The notes beneath the pieces are model-generated. The model was not told the origin of the DNA. It did not search any database and saw nothing but the letters and a program-made list of their open reading frames with translations. Both the position numbers and the translations under genes were made by a program. Of a DNA stretch of 59,517 nucleotides, positions 29,828 to 39,239 are shown in pieces (the first letter of the stretch is position 1; every line of letters starts with the position of its first letter). The stretch is from Alphaproteobacteria bacterium 32-64-14. GTDB taxonomy: Bacteria > Pseudomonadota > Alphaproteobacteria > Caulobacterales > Hyphomonadaceae. The stretch spans positions 1 through 59,517 of the forward strand of contig NCEM01000027.1 in NCBI GenBank assembly GCA_002280725.1. Direction: 5' to 3'.

Positions 29828-30234
29828 TCACCCCTCCGCCAGCAACGCCGCCAGCTGATCGAACGTCTCACTGTAGCCGCCCGTGGCGCCGCTCTCCATG
29901 GCCTCGTCCAGCGCCTCCTTCGACGGATACAGATCGCGCAGCGTGAGCAGCGTCACCCCGCCATGCTCCTCGAACGTCACCGTGGTCACAGGTCCCGGCC
30001 CGCCGCCTTCTTCGTTCGTCCACACAAGGCGCGAGGGCGGCGTGACTTCCAGATACTTGCCAAAGAACGGCATCGGCTCGGGCGCATGCACCGGGTGGCT
30101 GATCGTCAGCTTGTATCCGCCGCCCGTGCGCGCATCGATCTCGCAGGAATGGATCGTCATCCCTCGAATACGATGCGCGCCGGCGCATTGAAGCTGCGCG
30201 TCACCACCGTCTCGCGCTCTGATGCCCGCTTCAT
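29828..30234 (-). pseudogene. SRPBCC (AHSA1-type) domain protein with internal deletion
   Basis: From ATG 30234 the sequence reads MKRASERETVVTRSFNAPAR IVFEG and then stops. The rest of the domain resumes in another frame at 30160 as MTIHSCEIDARTGGGYKLTI, through PMPFFGKYLEVTPPSRLVWT, to the stop at 29828. The family normally has about 17 residues between these parts, including a Trp-rich AWT...WW segment, so a short deletion has removed them and shifted the frame. The gene is 26 bp behind an ArsR regulator, the usual partner. It is probably inactive, unless an assembly error is involved. Confidence 0.82.
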
Positions 30235-30259
30235 GTCGGTGAAGTTCCCAGCGGCCGCC

Positions 30260-30619
30260 TCATCGTCTCTTCTTCCGGCCATCGCCCCTTTCCTTCTGCT
30301 TGAGTTCTTCAACAATCACATCGAGTTCGTCGAACCGCGCAGCCCACAGCAGGCGGTGCCTCTCGATCCACGCCGCCTCCTCATCCAACCGCCGCGCGCC
30401 CAGCCTGCACGTGCGCACCCGCCCCACCTTCTCCGTGGCGACGAGCCCCGCTTCCTCAAGAATGCCGACATGCTTCTTCATGCCCGTCAGCGTCATGTGA
30501 AATTTCTCGGCCAGCTCCGATATCGAAGCCTCCGACCGCCCCAACCGCTCCAACACCCCCCGCCGCGTAACATCGGAAAGCGCCGCAAACGTTGCATCAA
30601 GATGCGAATACTGAACCAT
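30260..30619 (-). CDS. ArsR-family winged-helix transcriptional regulator
   Basis: This 119-aa repressor has a winged helix-turn-helix: LDATFAALSDVTRRGVLERL, then SISELAEKFHMTLTGMKKHV as the recognition region, and AGLVATEKVGRVRTCRL as the wing. The C-terminal helix ends in a Lys/Arg-rich tail. No ArsR-type metal cysteines are present, so it belongs to the metal-independent branch that is paired with SRPBCC genes. The paired gene follows but is broken. A perfect palindrome spans its own start codon, which points to autorepression. Confidence 0.92.
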   Translation of the reverse strand: MVQYSHLDATFAALSDVTRRGVLERLGRSEASISELAEKFHMTLTGMKKHVGILEEAGLVATEKVGRVRTCRLGARRLDEEAAWIERHRLLWAARFDELDVIVEELKQKERGDGRKKRR

Positions 30620-30631
30620 ACAGTTCAGTAT
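30608..30631. promoter_or_regulatory. Palindromic operator over the ArsR start codon
   Basis: ATACTGAAC (30608-30616) and GTTCAGTAT (30623-30631) are perfect inverted arms with a 6-base spacer. The start codon of the regulator (30617-30619, minus strand) lies inside the spacer. Such a site could block both transcription and initiation. Confidence 0.7.
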
Positions 30632-30691
30632 AGGCGCCGCTCCAAAGTATGCAAGGGCAGGGGAATTTTGCGGCGGCGCCCGTGCGCGCGT

Positions 30692-32923
30692 TCAGAACTG
30701 CCCGGAGATCTGGATCGTGAAGGAGCGGGTGCCGTCTCCGCCGCCGCCATTGGATCGGCGTTCCGTGCGCAGCACTGTGCCGCTGCTTCTGTCGGGCGTG
30801 TAGAAGATGCGTTCCCGTATCTCTTGCGGTGACGAGATGTTGCCGAACCCAAGCCGGACCGTGATCCCCGGAATCGCGGTCGTCTCGAAGTTGATGTCGA
30901 ACCGGTCGCCCCGGCCAATGTCGATGTATTCGAGACGCTTGTACTCCACGCGATCCGCATTGCGCGCCGCGCTCAGCGTCACCGACGACTTGAAGGCCGG
31001 AAAATCCTGCCGGTAGGAGACAACATAACCCCAGTCGCGGTTTCCCGGATTGAGCGGCGGCGGCCCGCCAGTCGAGCTTCCTGCGCGAGCCGCCGGCGTA
31101 CTGTTGTCGCCAGACGAGAAGGCGCGCGTCTCGCCGGTCAGGGGGTCGGTCACGCGGGTCTTCTGGAGAACGCTGGAGACGCGCAGTTCGGCGTGCGGAA
31201 TGCCGATATCGTCCAGCGGAAGCGTGCCGCGGAACTCCACGCCATCGCGCGTGCCGTCGCCGATATTTCCGTAGGCGTCGTTGCCGCCAATCACCACGAG
31301 ATCGCGCACATCCTGCACTTCGTCATGGAACAGGCCAAGCGTGAACGCGCCCTTGGCGCCAAAGCGCTGGTCCCACTCGACCTTTGCCTTCCACGCCTTT
31401 TCAGGTTCGAGATCCGGATTGCCCACAATGGTCGTCGCATCGATCGAATTGAAGGACGAGGCGAACTCCGCGAAATCCAGCTGCGCGATATCCCGCGTCA
31501 CGCTCGCGCGGATGTCGCTGCCGGGGGTGGCCTTCCACGTCACCGCCACCTGCGGCTTGGGATAGGTGAATTCACGCTGCTTGGCGGCATCCCCGGTCTG
31601 GGTGATCCGCGAGGCCTCGAAAGTCAGTTTGCTGGTGACGGCCAGCTGATCCGAGATGGTCCAGATATCAGCCAGAAACGCTTCGCCGCGAATCTCCTCG
31701 ACGCGCGTGTCGGCCACCGCGAACGCCACCGGCACGGGGGCGCCGCCCGGCGCCTGGTTGGTCAGGCCAAGGCTGGTCTCGCGAAAATTGAACGCGCCCT
31801 CTCCACCAAACTCGAGCGTATGGGACTCCATCGCGCGCCAGGTCAGCACGGCGCGGCCCACACGCTCGCCTGTCTCCGTGTGGGTGGTCTGCACCTGCGT
31901 GTTCGAGAGTGCATTGCCGAGAAACGTGTCGAGCTGCTGGGAGAGATCGACGACCGACGTCGTCCCAAGACCAATCAGCTTGAGGCTCAGCGCATCGGAG
32001 AAGGTATGCTCCCAGTCGGCGCCAAGCTCGCCGCGATAGTTGGTCGGGTAGTCCGCGCGTCCAAACGTCTGCCGCCGCAGCGTCGTATCGGGCGCGTAAA
32101 CCACCGAGCCAATGCCGGTCGAATTGTCGGTCGGATAGTAAAGCGCGTTGACGTTGATCCGGTCGTGCTCGCCCGCGCGCCATTTCAGGTTCGCGGAAGC
32201 CTGCAGTCCGATCTGGTTCAGCTGCTGATACTGCTTGCGATACTCAGTCAGGGCGCCACCCGACGCGCGAACGGCTTCGAACGCCTCGGTCCGTCCGCGG
32301 ATGTTCGGCGCCTGCAGGTCCAGCGACAGGTCAATATCGTCCGTGAGGCTGAGCGTCTTCGAGACCTGCACGATCCAGCCGAGCCGCTCCGAATACTCCA
32401 GCTGGCGCAGGGCCAGGACATAACTGGTCGGCGAGGACCGGCCAGCGCTTGGCTTGAGAACAACGTTGGCCACGCGCGACTGGCCGCCGGCGTCCGCCGA
32501 GCCGCCGCCTGAAATGATCTCGACGCGCAGAACGGACGTCGCCGGAATGCGCTTGAGTTGTTCCGAGATCGTCGCTTTCGAGCTGGGGCGCTCGCCATTC
32601 ACCAGAACGTTGCCGCTGGTGGCGCCGAAGCCGCGGCGGTCATCGCCATCGCTGATCTCGAAGCCGGGAATCCTCACGACCATGTCCGCGGCCGAAAGCG
32701 GATTGTAGTGTGCGAAATAGGCTGCGTCGAAAACCTGCCGCGCTGCGTCCCCCGGCGCCGCCGCAACCGGGTCAACGTCCGGCGCAGGCTGGCCGCCAGC
32801 CTGGTCATCCGTCTGCTGCGCCGCTGCGGGCAGCGCCAGAAGGCCAGACAGGATCAGGGGACCGACCGCAGCGCCAATGAGGCGGCGCACGCGAACGCGC
32901 CCAGAAGCTTCCGCCTCCACCAT
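30692..32923 (-). CDS. TonB-dependent outer-membrane receptor
   Basis: The 743-aa protein has a signal peptide (VGPLILSGLLALPAAAQ). A plug domain (about 60-170; YNPLSAADMVVRIPGFEISD, then ATSGNVLVNGERPSSKATIS) is followed by a large beta-barrel with alternating aromatic strands. The C-terminus ends in the outer-membrane signature RSFTIQISGQF. The plug type is frequent in alphaproteobacterial receptors for glycans or other large substrates. No siderophore or transport gene is adjacent, so the ligand is unknown. ATG at 32923 is chosen because it gives a proper signal peptide and has AGGGACAGG upstream. Confidence 0.92.
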   Translation of the reverse strand: MVEAEASGRVRVRRLIGAAVGPLILSGLLALPAAAQQTDDQAGGQPAPDVDPVAAAPGDAARQVFDAAYFAHYNPLSAADMVVRIPGFEISDGDDRRGFGATSGNVLVNGERPSSKATISEQLKRIPATSVLRVEIISGGGSADAGGQSRVANVVLKPSAGRSSPTSYVLALRQLEYSERLGWIVQVSKTLSLTDDIDLSLDLQAPNIRGRTEAFEAVRASGGALTEYRKQYQQLNQIGLQASANLKWRAGEHDRINVNALYYPTDNSTGIGSVVYAPDTTLRRQTFGRADYPTNYRGELGADWEHTFSDALSLKLIGLGTTSVVDLSQQLDTFLGNALSNTQVQTTHTETGERVGRAVLTWRAMESHTLEFGGEGAFNFRETSLGLTNQAPGGAPVPVAFAVADTRVEEIRGEAFLADIWTISDQLAVTSKLTFEASRITQTGDAAKQREFTYPKPQVAVTWKATPGSDIRASVTRDIAQLDFAEFASSFNSIDATTIVGNPDLEPEKAWKAKVEWDQRFGAKGAFTLGLFHDEVQDVRDLVVIGGNDAYGNIGDGTRDGVEFRGTLPLDDIGIPHAELRVSSVLQKTRVTDPLTGETRAFSSGDNSTPAARAGSSTGGPPPLNPGNRDWGYVVSYRQDFPAFKSSVTLSAARNADRVEYKRLEYIDIGRGDRFDINFETTAIPGITVRLGFGNISSPQEIRERIFYTPDRSSGTVLRTERRSNGGGGDGTRSFTIQISGQF

Positions 32924-33027
32924 GTCAGCCTGTCCCTCGGATCCACTCGTCAGGATCTGGTTTAGGCCATGGCGGAACCCGGTCAATCGATGAACTGACG
33001 CAGCCCCACCAGATCCCCGCCTACCCC

Positions 33028-35949
33028 CTACTTCAACGCCGCCTTCCCAAGCTCCAACTCCTCAATCCCGATCCGCTCCATCCCCGCGCGCTTGTCTTTA
33101 ACTTCTTCCCAGAACGTCGCCGCGTCGCCCACGATCACCAGCGTCGCGTTGGCCGGGTCGAAGTATTTGCGCGCCGCCGCTCCGGCGCGATCGGCTGTTA
33201 CCGCGCTGATCTCGGCCGAGTAAGTCTGCAGCTTTTCGAGCGGCAGGCCGAATTGCGCCAGCGCCGAATACTGCCCCGCCAGCCCCGCCGTCGTCTCCAC
33301 CGAGCGGCCAAAATTGCCGATGATGTAGGCCTTGCGCGCGGCCAGCTCCGCCTCCGCAATCGGCACCCGCCCAAGGCGCGAGAATTCCGAGCCGAGCAGG
33401 TCCACAACCTGCGCCACCGCATCATTGCGCGTCTGCGCGCTGCCGGTGATCGGCGCGGGCTGCCTGCGCGCGGCAAGGCTCGAGCCTGCGCCATACGACA
33501 AGCCCCGCTTGATGCGGATCTCTGAATTGAGCCGCGAGGAATACCCCACGCCCAGCACAGCATTGGCGACCAGCGTATCGACATAATCCGGCGACAGCCG
33601 CGACGGCCCGACACGGCCAAGCAGCACAGCCGCCTGGCCAATCTCGGGAATGTCGACCGTGATCGCCCGCGGCGCGGAGGCCGTGGACGCAACTGATGTG
33701 CCCCCCTTGAGGTCAACGCCAACTCCGGCGGGCATGGACCATGAGCCGAACGCTTTTTCAGCAAGGGCGAAGCCTTCGTCGGACGTGACGTCGCCGGCGA
33801 TCACAAGCACAGTGCCCATCGGCATCCAGAAACTGTGGAACGTGGCGAGATCATCCTTGGTCATCGCCGCGATGCTCTGTGGCGTGACGACTCCGCCATA
33901 AGGTCCATCGCCAAACAACGCCCGTGTCATCGTCATCGAGCCAACGCTGCCCGGCTGGCGCAGCGACAGCATCAGCCCGTCCAGCGTTTCCTGCCGCGCG
34001 CGCTCCAGCTCTTCATCCGCAAACGCCGGGTTCATCACCACGTCCGCCATGATCGCGAACGCCTCGGGGGCGCGGCCCGACAGCGTCGAGATCGACACAT
34101 CCGTCGCGTCCTGCCCCGCGCCCGCGCCGATGGCGGCGCCCAGGCTTTCGATCTGGCTTGCAATCTCGCTCGCCGAGCGCGTCTTGGTTCCGCGCGTCAC
34201 CAGATCCGCCGTCATCGAGGCCAGCCCCGACTTGTCCTTCGGATCGAGCGAGGCGCCCGCCGGAATGCGCAGGCTGGCCGACACCAGCGGCAGGCCGGGC
34301 TTGGCCGCCACCACAACGCGCAGCCCGTTGGCCAGCGTCTTCTCCACCGCCGCCGGCACACGCGCCGCCACAGCAGGCCCCGCCTCCGGCGGCATCACGC
34401 GCGTCGCCTCGGGCGCCAGCGCATAAACTGGAATTTCCGGCGCCGGGATGTTGATCGTCGCCGTCTGGATCGTCGGCGCATCGGCAAACGTGTGCTCCGG
34501 CGCGCCGTTCTGCGATTCCTCCGGCAGGTATTTGATCGTCACCGAGCGGTTGTCGACAAGGATCGACCGCGCCACGCGCTGGATATCCGCCGGCGTCACG
34601 GCCAGAAGCTGCGCGATCTGGCGGTCGGATGCCTGCGGATCCTTGTAGAGGATGACAGACCGCGCCAGCTCGTCCGCACGGCCATCCGATGTCTCGCGCG
34701 CATCGATCACGCTCGTGATCAACTCGTTGCGCGCTTCATCCAGTTCCGCTGCGCTCACCTGCGTGTCGCGCGCCCGCGCGATCTCGGCCTTCAGCGACGC
34801 CAGACCCTCGTCAGCGGATTTGTCGCCAGAGAGGATCACATACATCGTGTAGATGCCCGCATCCGCCGTGATGTCGATGCTCGATCCCGCCTCGGCCGCA
34901 ATCTGCTGCTCATACACCAGCGACTGATAAAGCCGCGAAGACTGGCCCGATGTCAGGATCGTATCCAGCATCACCAGCGCCGCATTGTCCGCGCTCGCCG
35001 CGGGCGGCGACGGCCACGACACAGCCACCGCCGGCAGCGGCGTGTTGGGCTCATACACCGTGAAGCTGCGCGGCGAATTGCGCTGCGGCTCAACAGCCGT
35101 CACGCGCGGAATGACGCGGTCCGGCGTCTTGATCCCCGCGAAGTATGTCTGGATGTACCCATCCAGCTGCGCCTCATCGAAATTCCCCGAGACGACCAGC
35201 ACGGCATTGTCCGGCCGATAGTAAGCCGCATGAAACGCGCGCACGTCTTCCGTCGTCGCCGCATCCAGATCCGCGATCGAGCCGATCCCCGGCCGGCCAT
35301 ACGGATGCACGTCGAACATCGATTGCGGCAGGTAGAATCCGAACAGCTTGCCATACGGCGCGCCCAGCACGCGCTGGCGCAGCTCCTCCTTCACCACTTC
35401 ACGCTCGGAGGCAAAGCTGTCCTCGTCGATCACCAGCGTGCCCATCCGCTCGGCCTCGCCCCACAGCACGCGCTCCAGATGATTGGCCGGCACGGTCTCG
35501 TAATAGTTGGTGAAGTCGTTCCATGTGGAAGCGTTGTTGAACCCGCCCGCATCTTCCGTCAGCCGGTCAAAGCCCTGCGCCGGCAGGTTGACCGAAGCCT
35601 TGAACATCAGATGCTCGAACAGGTGCGCAAAGCCCGAACGCCCCTTGGGATCGTCCTTCGATCCCACATCATACCAGACCGCGACGGAGACAGACGCCGT
35701 GTCTTTGTCCGGCATCGCATAAACGCGCAGGCCATTGGGCAGCTGCTTGCAGGTGAACTGCAAGGGCGTGATCGCGATCCCGCCCACGGGCGCCGCCGCC
35801 GCTGCAGATTTTCCGCAATCGGTGAACGCCGCAGCCGCCGCGTCTGGCGCCGCGTTGGAAACGCAGCCGGTAAGAGTAGCGCTCGCGAGCAGGGCGGTGG
35901 CCAGTGAGGAAGCAAGCGTGGAAGCAAGCGTGCGGCGGAACAGAAGCAT
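33028..35949 (-). CDS. M16 family zinc metallopeptidase, lipoprotein
   Basis: This 973-aa M16 peptidase has a lipoprotein signal (ATALLASATLTGC). The zinc motif HXXEH is in SGFAHLFEHLMFKASVNLPA, followed by the distal glutamate in ASEREVVKEELRQRVLG. Four M16 subdomains are recognisable, and the second half starts near TLANGLRVVVAAKPGLPLVS and lacks the metal motif. It differs enough from the peptidase at 14979 to be a separate gene rather than a recent copy. ATG at 35949 has GAGG upstream. It probably clears peptides in the periplasm or outer membrane. Confidence 0.94.
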   Translation of the reverse strand: MLLFRRTLASTLASSLATALLASATLTGCVSNAAPDAAAAAFTDCGKSAAAAAPVGGIAITPLQFTCKQLPNGLRVYAMPDKDTASVSVAVWYDVGSKDDPKGRSGFAHLFEHLMFKASVNLPAQGFDRLTEDAGGFNNASTWNDFTNYYETVPANHLERVLWGEAERMGTLVIDEDSFASEREVVKEELRQRVLGAPYGKLFGFYLPQSMFDVHPYGRPGIGSIADLDAATTEDVRAFHAAYYRPDNAVLVVSGNFDEAQLDGYIQTYFAGIKTPDRVIPRVTAVEPQRNSPRSFTVYEPNTPLPAVAVSWPSPPAASADNAALVMLDTILTSGQSSRLYQSLVYEQQIAAEAGSSIDITADAGIYTMYVILSGDKSADEGLASLKAEIARARDTQVSAAELDEARNELITSVIDARETSDGRADELARSVILYKDPQASDRQIAQLLAVTPADIQRVARSILVDNRSVTIKYLPEESQNGAPEHTFADAPTIQTATINIPAPEIPVYALAPEATRVMPPEAGPAVAARVPAAVEKTLANGLRVVVAAKPGLPLVSASLRIPAGASLDPKDKSGLASMTADLVTRGTKTRSASEIASQIESLGAAIGAGAGQDATDVSISTLSGRAPEAFAIMADVVMNPAFADEELERARQETLDGLMLSLRQPGSVGSMTMTRALFGDGPYGGVVTPQSIAAMTKDDLATFHSFWMPMGTVLVIAGDVTSDEGFALAEKAFGSWSMPAGVGVDLKGGTSVASTASAPRAITVDIPEIGQAAVLLGRVGPSRLSPDYVDTLVANAVLGVGYSSRLNSEIRIKRGLSYGAGSSLAARRQPAPITGSAQTRNDAVAQVVDLLGSEFSRLGRVPIAEAELAARKAYIIGNFGRSVETTAGLAGQYSALAQFGLPLEKLQTYSAEISAVTADRAGAAARKYFDPANATLVIVGDAATFWEEVKDKRAGMERIGIEELELGKAALK

Positions 35950-36177
35950 GAAGGCCTCGGACTGATGCGGTGGAAGAGTCGTCTCCCGCATAGCAAGGCC
36001 GGCAGGCCGACGCGAGCGGTTTTATCGAATATCGTGATCCCCACCGCGCGCAATTCGGCCGGATAGCCGCTGCGCGCTTTTCCAAAACTAAAACCGTTTC
36101 AACCGCCTGCGTCGTCCGCGCTGTGGGAAACCGGTCATCACATCCCACCCCTTCAGGCCCCGGCTTATCCTCTGCGC

Positions 36178-36981
36178 ATGGACACCCCCTATCTCGCCCC
36201 TCTCGTGCTCAAGCGTCAGCGCCCCGACAGTCCCTCGCTGTGGGCCCACGCCCGCCAGCGCATCGAGCAGCTCATGGACTTTCTCGGCTCGCCCGTGCGC
36301 TTTGCCCGCATCGCCACGCTCGACCGGCGCGAGCACCGCGAGATGAACATCATGATCGCGCCGCTCGAATATCTCGTCCGCGCCCTGCTGATGGCGGAAG
36401 CCATCGCCATGCTCGTCTGCACGGAGGAGGGCGCCGCTCTCATGCGCGCCGCCAACGAAGCGCGCGACGCCCCCGCGCCGCCGCCACCGCGCGCCACAGT
36501 CCCCGCGCGCGTGAGGACCGAAACCGGAAGCCCCGCACAAACGCGCGATGCCGACGCCATCATCGCCCGCGCCCTCGATCCAAAACGCCTCGCCTTCCGC
36601 CTCATCGACGCGCCGATGGCGCCTGCTCCACAAACGAAAGCCGCGCCCCGCCCGTCATCCGCGCCGCCACGCGCGATCTCGATCAAGCCGCCCGAAAGCA
36701 AACTGAATCACGGCATCCGCTATGCGCGCCGTCTCGAATCCCTGCGCCTCATCCTCGCGAACCCGAACCCGATGATCCTCATCCTCGCGCGCCATCTCGC
36801 GGGCCGCATCCTGCCGCCCGTGGAAATCGCAAGCCCTCACAAGCCGATGCCACACGCCATCGCCTGCCAGGGCCGCGAGATCATCCTCGCCCGCGCCCTC
36901 AGCTTCGCCCGCGCGCTCTTTTTCCAGCAACACCGCCAGCGCATCTTCAAACGCGCTCTGCCGCCACCACGGCCGGGATAG
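36178..36981 (+). CDS. Hypothetical protein, proline/arginine-rich
   Basis: The 267-aa protein has a helical N-terminal half (RIEQLMDFLGSPVRFARIAT, EYLVRALLMAEAIAMLVCTE). A Pro/Ala/Arg-rich linker covers about residues 95-175, and the C-terminal half is basic and helical (NHGIRYARRLESLRLILANP, IACQGREIILARALSFARAL). No catalytic motif or export signal is seen. It resembles uncharacterised proteins of the same lineage. The frame stays open for the whole length with lineage-like codon use, which supports it as a gene. It is followed 96 bp later by a YjbR-like gene. Confidence 0.62.
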   Translation: MDTPYLAPLVLKRQRPDSPSLWAHARQRIEQLMDFLGSPVRFARIATLDRREHREMNIMIAPLEYLVRALLMAEAIAMLVCTEEGAALMRAANEARDAPAPPPPRATVPARVRTETGSPAQTRDADAIIARALDPKRLAFRLIDAPMAPAPQTKAAPRPSSAPPRAISIKPPESKLNHGIRYARRLESLRLILANPNPMILILARHLAGRILPPVEIASPHKPMPHAIACQGREIILARALSFARALFFQQHRQRIFKRALPPPRPG

Positions 36982-37077
36982 CCCGCGCAACAACATCGAT
37001 CCCCAATCGCCCCGCAGGCATAGCCCCGCGAGGTCACGGGGCTATGCGCAAAAGCAAAGCACGATATCCTCCCGCCG

Positions 37078-37434
37078 ATGAAACTCGCCCAGCTCAACAC
37101 CTTCTGCGCAAACCTCCCCGCCACCTCCCACGGCGTGCAGTGGGGCGGCGCCGATGTCTGGAAGGTCGGCGCATGGGAAGGCGGCAAGGTCTTCGCCATC
37201 GCCCACGACAACGCGACCAGTTTCAAGGTCTCCGATATCGGCTGGGAAGTCCTGCGCGGTGCAAAGGGCTGCAGGCCCGCCCCCTATCTTGCCTCGCGCG
37301 GCATGCAGTGGATCCAGGCCGATCTCACGGGCGGCCTCAAGCCCTCCGAAATCCGCGACTACCTGAAGGACTCCCACAGCCTCGTCGCAGCCGGTCTGTC
37401 GCAAAAGAAACGCTGCGAACTCGGCCTCGCCTGA
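37078..37434 (+). CDS. MmcQ/YjbR family protein
   Basis: The 118-aa protein is a typical single-domain MmcQ/YjbR member. Recognisable parts are FCANLPATSHGVQWGGADVW, KVFAIAHDNATSFKVSDIGW and the C-terminal APYLASRGMQWIQADLTGGL, followed by a helix (EIRDYLKDSHSLVAAGL). The family has a DNA-binding-like fold without a demonstrated common role. It is followed 25 bp downstream by a HAD hydrolase gene on the same strand, so the two may be co-transcribed. A more distant member lies at 14415. Confidence 0.88.
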   Translation: MKLAQLNTFCANLPATSHGVQWGGADVWKVGAWEGGKVFAIAHDNATSFKVSDIGWEVLRGAKGCRPAPYLASRGMQWIQADLTGGLKPSEIRDYLKDSHSLVAAGLSQKKRCELGLA

Positions 37435-37459
37435 TGCCCGCCCAACTGGATCCGCTCCC

Positions 37460-38176
37460 ATGACAAGCTTCCCCGAAATCCGCGCTCTGACATTCGATGT
37501 CTTCGGTACAGTGGTCGACTGGCGCGGCGGCATCGCCCGCGAAGCCGAAGCGATGCTCGCCCCCAAGGGCTTCACGCTCGACTGGGGCGCCTTCGCTAAC
37601 GCCTGGCGCAGGCCGATCCTGGCCGCCATGGCGCCCGTGCGATCGGCCGAGCGCAGCTATGTCACGATGGACGCCCTCCACCGCGAAACGCTGGACTTGG
37701 CCCTCGGCGAATTCCACATCGCTACCCTCGATGAAACGGACAAGCACCGCCTCGCCATGGGCTGGCGCCGGCTCGATCCGTGGCCGGATACGATCGCGGG
37801 GATGAACCTGATGAAGGCGCAACGTGCAGTCGTGGCGCTCTCGAACGGCAATATCGCGCTCGTGCTGTCGATGGCAAAGCGCGCGGGCATTCCGTGGGAT
37901 ACGATCCTCGGCGCAGATCTTGTCCGCACTTACAAGCCGGACGCTGCGATCTACGACAGCGCCTCGCGCCTGCTCGATCTTGCGCCGTCCGAAATAATGA
38001 TGGTGGCCTGCCATCCAGGCGATCTCAACGCCGCAAAATCCCGAGGCCTCCGCACCGCCTACGTCCACCGCCCCCTCGAATGGGGCGAAGGCACGGAACG
38101 ACCGCTGCCAGAGACAGGCGAATTCGACGTGATCGTCCACAGCTTCACCGAACTCGCGGAGACGTTGGGGGCGTGA
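37460..38176 (+). CDS. Haloacid dehalogenase type II (HAD superfamily)
   Basis: The 238-aa hydrolase has the HAD motifs in order. Motif I is LTFDVFGTVVDWRG (nucleophile Asp near residue 12), motif II is VALSNGN (near residue 121), the motif III lysine is in RTYKPDAAIYDSA, and motif IV is MMVACHPGDLNAAKSRG. The FGTVVDW variant is characteristic of L-2-haloacid dehalogenase-like members, which remove halide from 2-haloalkanoic acids. Many such homologues are in fact phosphatases, so the substrate is tentative. It is soluble and of normal length, and converges on the DUF4328 gene. Confidence 0.9.
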   Translation: MTSFPEIRALTFDVFGTVVDWRGGIAREAEAMLAPKGFTLDWGAFANAWRRPILAAMAPVRSAERSYVTMDALHRETLDLALGEFHIATLDETDKHRLAMGWRRLDPWPDTIAGMNLMKAQRAVVALSNGNIALVLSMAKRAGIPWDTILGADLVRTYKPDAAIYDSASRLLDLAPSEIMMVACHPGDLNAAKSRGLRTAYVHRPLEWGEGTERPLPETGEFDVIVHSFTELAETLGA

Positions 38177-38185
38177 TCCGGCGTC

Positions 38186-39004
38186 CTAGAACAGCGGTGC
38201 GTTCGGATCACGCGCCGCACGGGGCGGCGGCGCCGGGATCGACGTCCAGCCCGCTTGCGCAGCGATGATCCGGCGCACGATGACAAACAGCACGGTGGCC
38301 GATCCGATGCTCAAGATGGACGCGCCGACCGACCACCAGGTGATGGAGATGATCTGTTCGGGAGTCTCCAGGGTCTGCACGATCCGGTCAGTGATGTTCG
38401 AGACAAGGTTGCCGATAATGTAGGACAGCCACCACACCACCAGGAACCCCGGCGCGACCGCCGCTCCGCGCGCGGGATCGTGCGATGCGATCCAGATCTC
38501 CTTCATCACCTTGTAGGGCATGAACAGGTTGGCGAACGGAACGAACGACCAGCCTGCAGCCCATCCCGGCGTGAACTCGCATCCGGACGCATGCGAGTTA
38601 TCGATGTTCCACGCCGCCGTGTAGACAAAGACGCTGTACGCAATGGCGCACAGAACGAGCACGCCGATTGACGTCATCATCAGCGTGTTGGCGTTGCTCT
38701 CCAGGGCGGATGCTTCGCCGTAGATATCGGCAATCGCGCCCGCACTGGCGCGCTCGAGGAAGGACACCGCCGACATGTTCAGCGCAATGCTTGCGAGATG
38801 CATGATCACGAAGATGGCGAGTGCAAACAGGAGGAATGCGCCCGCGCCGCCCAATGATCTGTGCTGCGGCGATATCCAGAACTCGCGCCGCTTGCCGGCC
38901 TGCGCCAGCTCCAGCGCCGCTGCTGCTTCAGTGCCGATCTCGTCGGCCTTCGTCCACTCACCCAAAGTCGCCCCCATCCCCGTATGCGCGATCAATTCAG
39001 GCAT
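38186..39004 (-). CDS. DUF4328 domain-containing membrane protein
   Basis: This 272-aa integral membrane protein has a cytosolic N-terminus of about 50 residues and then four or five predicted helices: near 55-80 (AGAFLLFALAIFVIMHLASI), 110-135, 165-185 and 195-260. Family motifs are WNIDNSHASGCEFTPGWAAG, WSFVPFANLFMPYKVMKEIW and the closing helix pair with WWLSYIIGNLVSNITDRI. The function of DUF4328 is not known. The ATG at 39004 lies just after a truncated copy of the PEPCK gene terminator region, so its promoter must lie in or near that duplicated stretch. Confidence 0.88.
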   Translation of the reverse strand: MPELIAHTGMGATLGEWTKADEIGTEAAAALELAQAGKRREFWISPQHRSLGGAGAFLLFALAIFVIMHLASIALNMSAVSFLERASAGAIADIYGEASALESNANTLMMTSIGVLVLCAIAYSVFVYTAAWNIDNSHASGCEFTPGWAAGWSFVPFANLFMPYKVMKEIWIASHDPARGAAVAPGFLVVWWLSYIIGNLVSNITDRIVQTLETPEQIISITWWSVGASILSIGSATVLFVIVRRIIAAQAGWTSIPAPPPRAARDPNAPLF

Positions 39005-39022
39005 AGCCTAGCCACATGACGC

Positions 39023-39136
39023 CAAAACAAAAAGGCCCGCTCGGTGAGAAGCGGGCCTTTGATCTTGGTCGCCGCCGCCAGATCAGCCGAGGCGCCGCGT
39101 CAGACCCTTGCGCTGGTCCCACAGCGCTTTCGGCAG
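39023..39136. repeat. Second copy of the PEPCK gene 3' end and terminator
   Basis: This 114-bp stretch matches 39449-39561 with about nine substitutions and one indel, roughly 92% identity. It covers the PEPCK terminator and the last 17 codons plus stop (read on the minus strand as [17 protein letters not shown]). The sequence beyond 39136 is unrelated to PEPCK. Confidence 0.92.
39031..39060 (-). terminator. Terminator hairpin in the duplicated PEPCK 3' end
   Basis: AAAGGCCCGC (39031-39040) and GCGGGCCTTT (39051-39060) form a 10-bp stem. On the minus strand it is followed by TTGTTTTGGC. It no longer follows a full gene and lies upstream of the DUF4328 gene. Confidence 0.85.
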
Positions 39137-39239
39137 TGGGAATCGTTATCAACGCAATGATGCGCGCGCGTCGATTTTGTTTTGCTTGACGTACCCCACG
39201 TGAACTTCGCTACGGTAGCCCACAATCGCGGAGGGGCCG

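Noticed and set aside
29605..29871. Short minus-strand ORFs across the repeat near 29700
   Set aside because: They translate the palindromic repeat itself and end in the next gene without a start signal.
33835..35907. 690-codon open frame on the plus strand
   Set aside because: It is antisense to the M16 peptidase and extremely Arg-rich, as expected for a GC-rich shadow frame.
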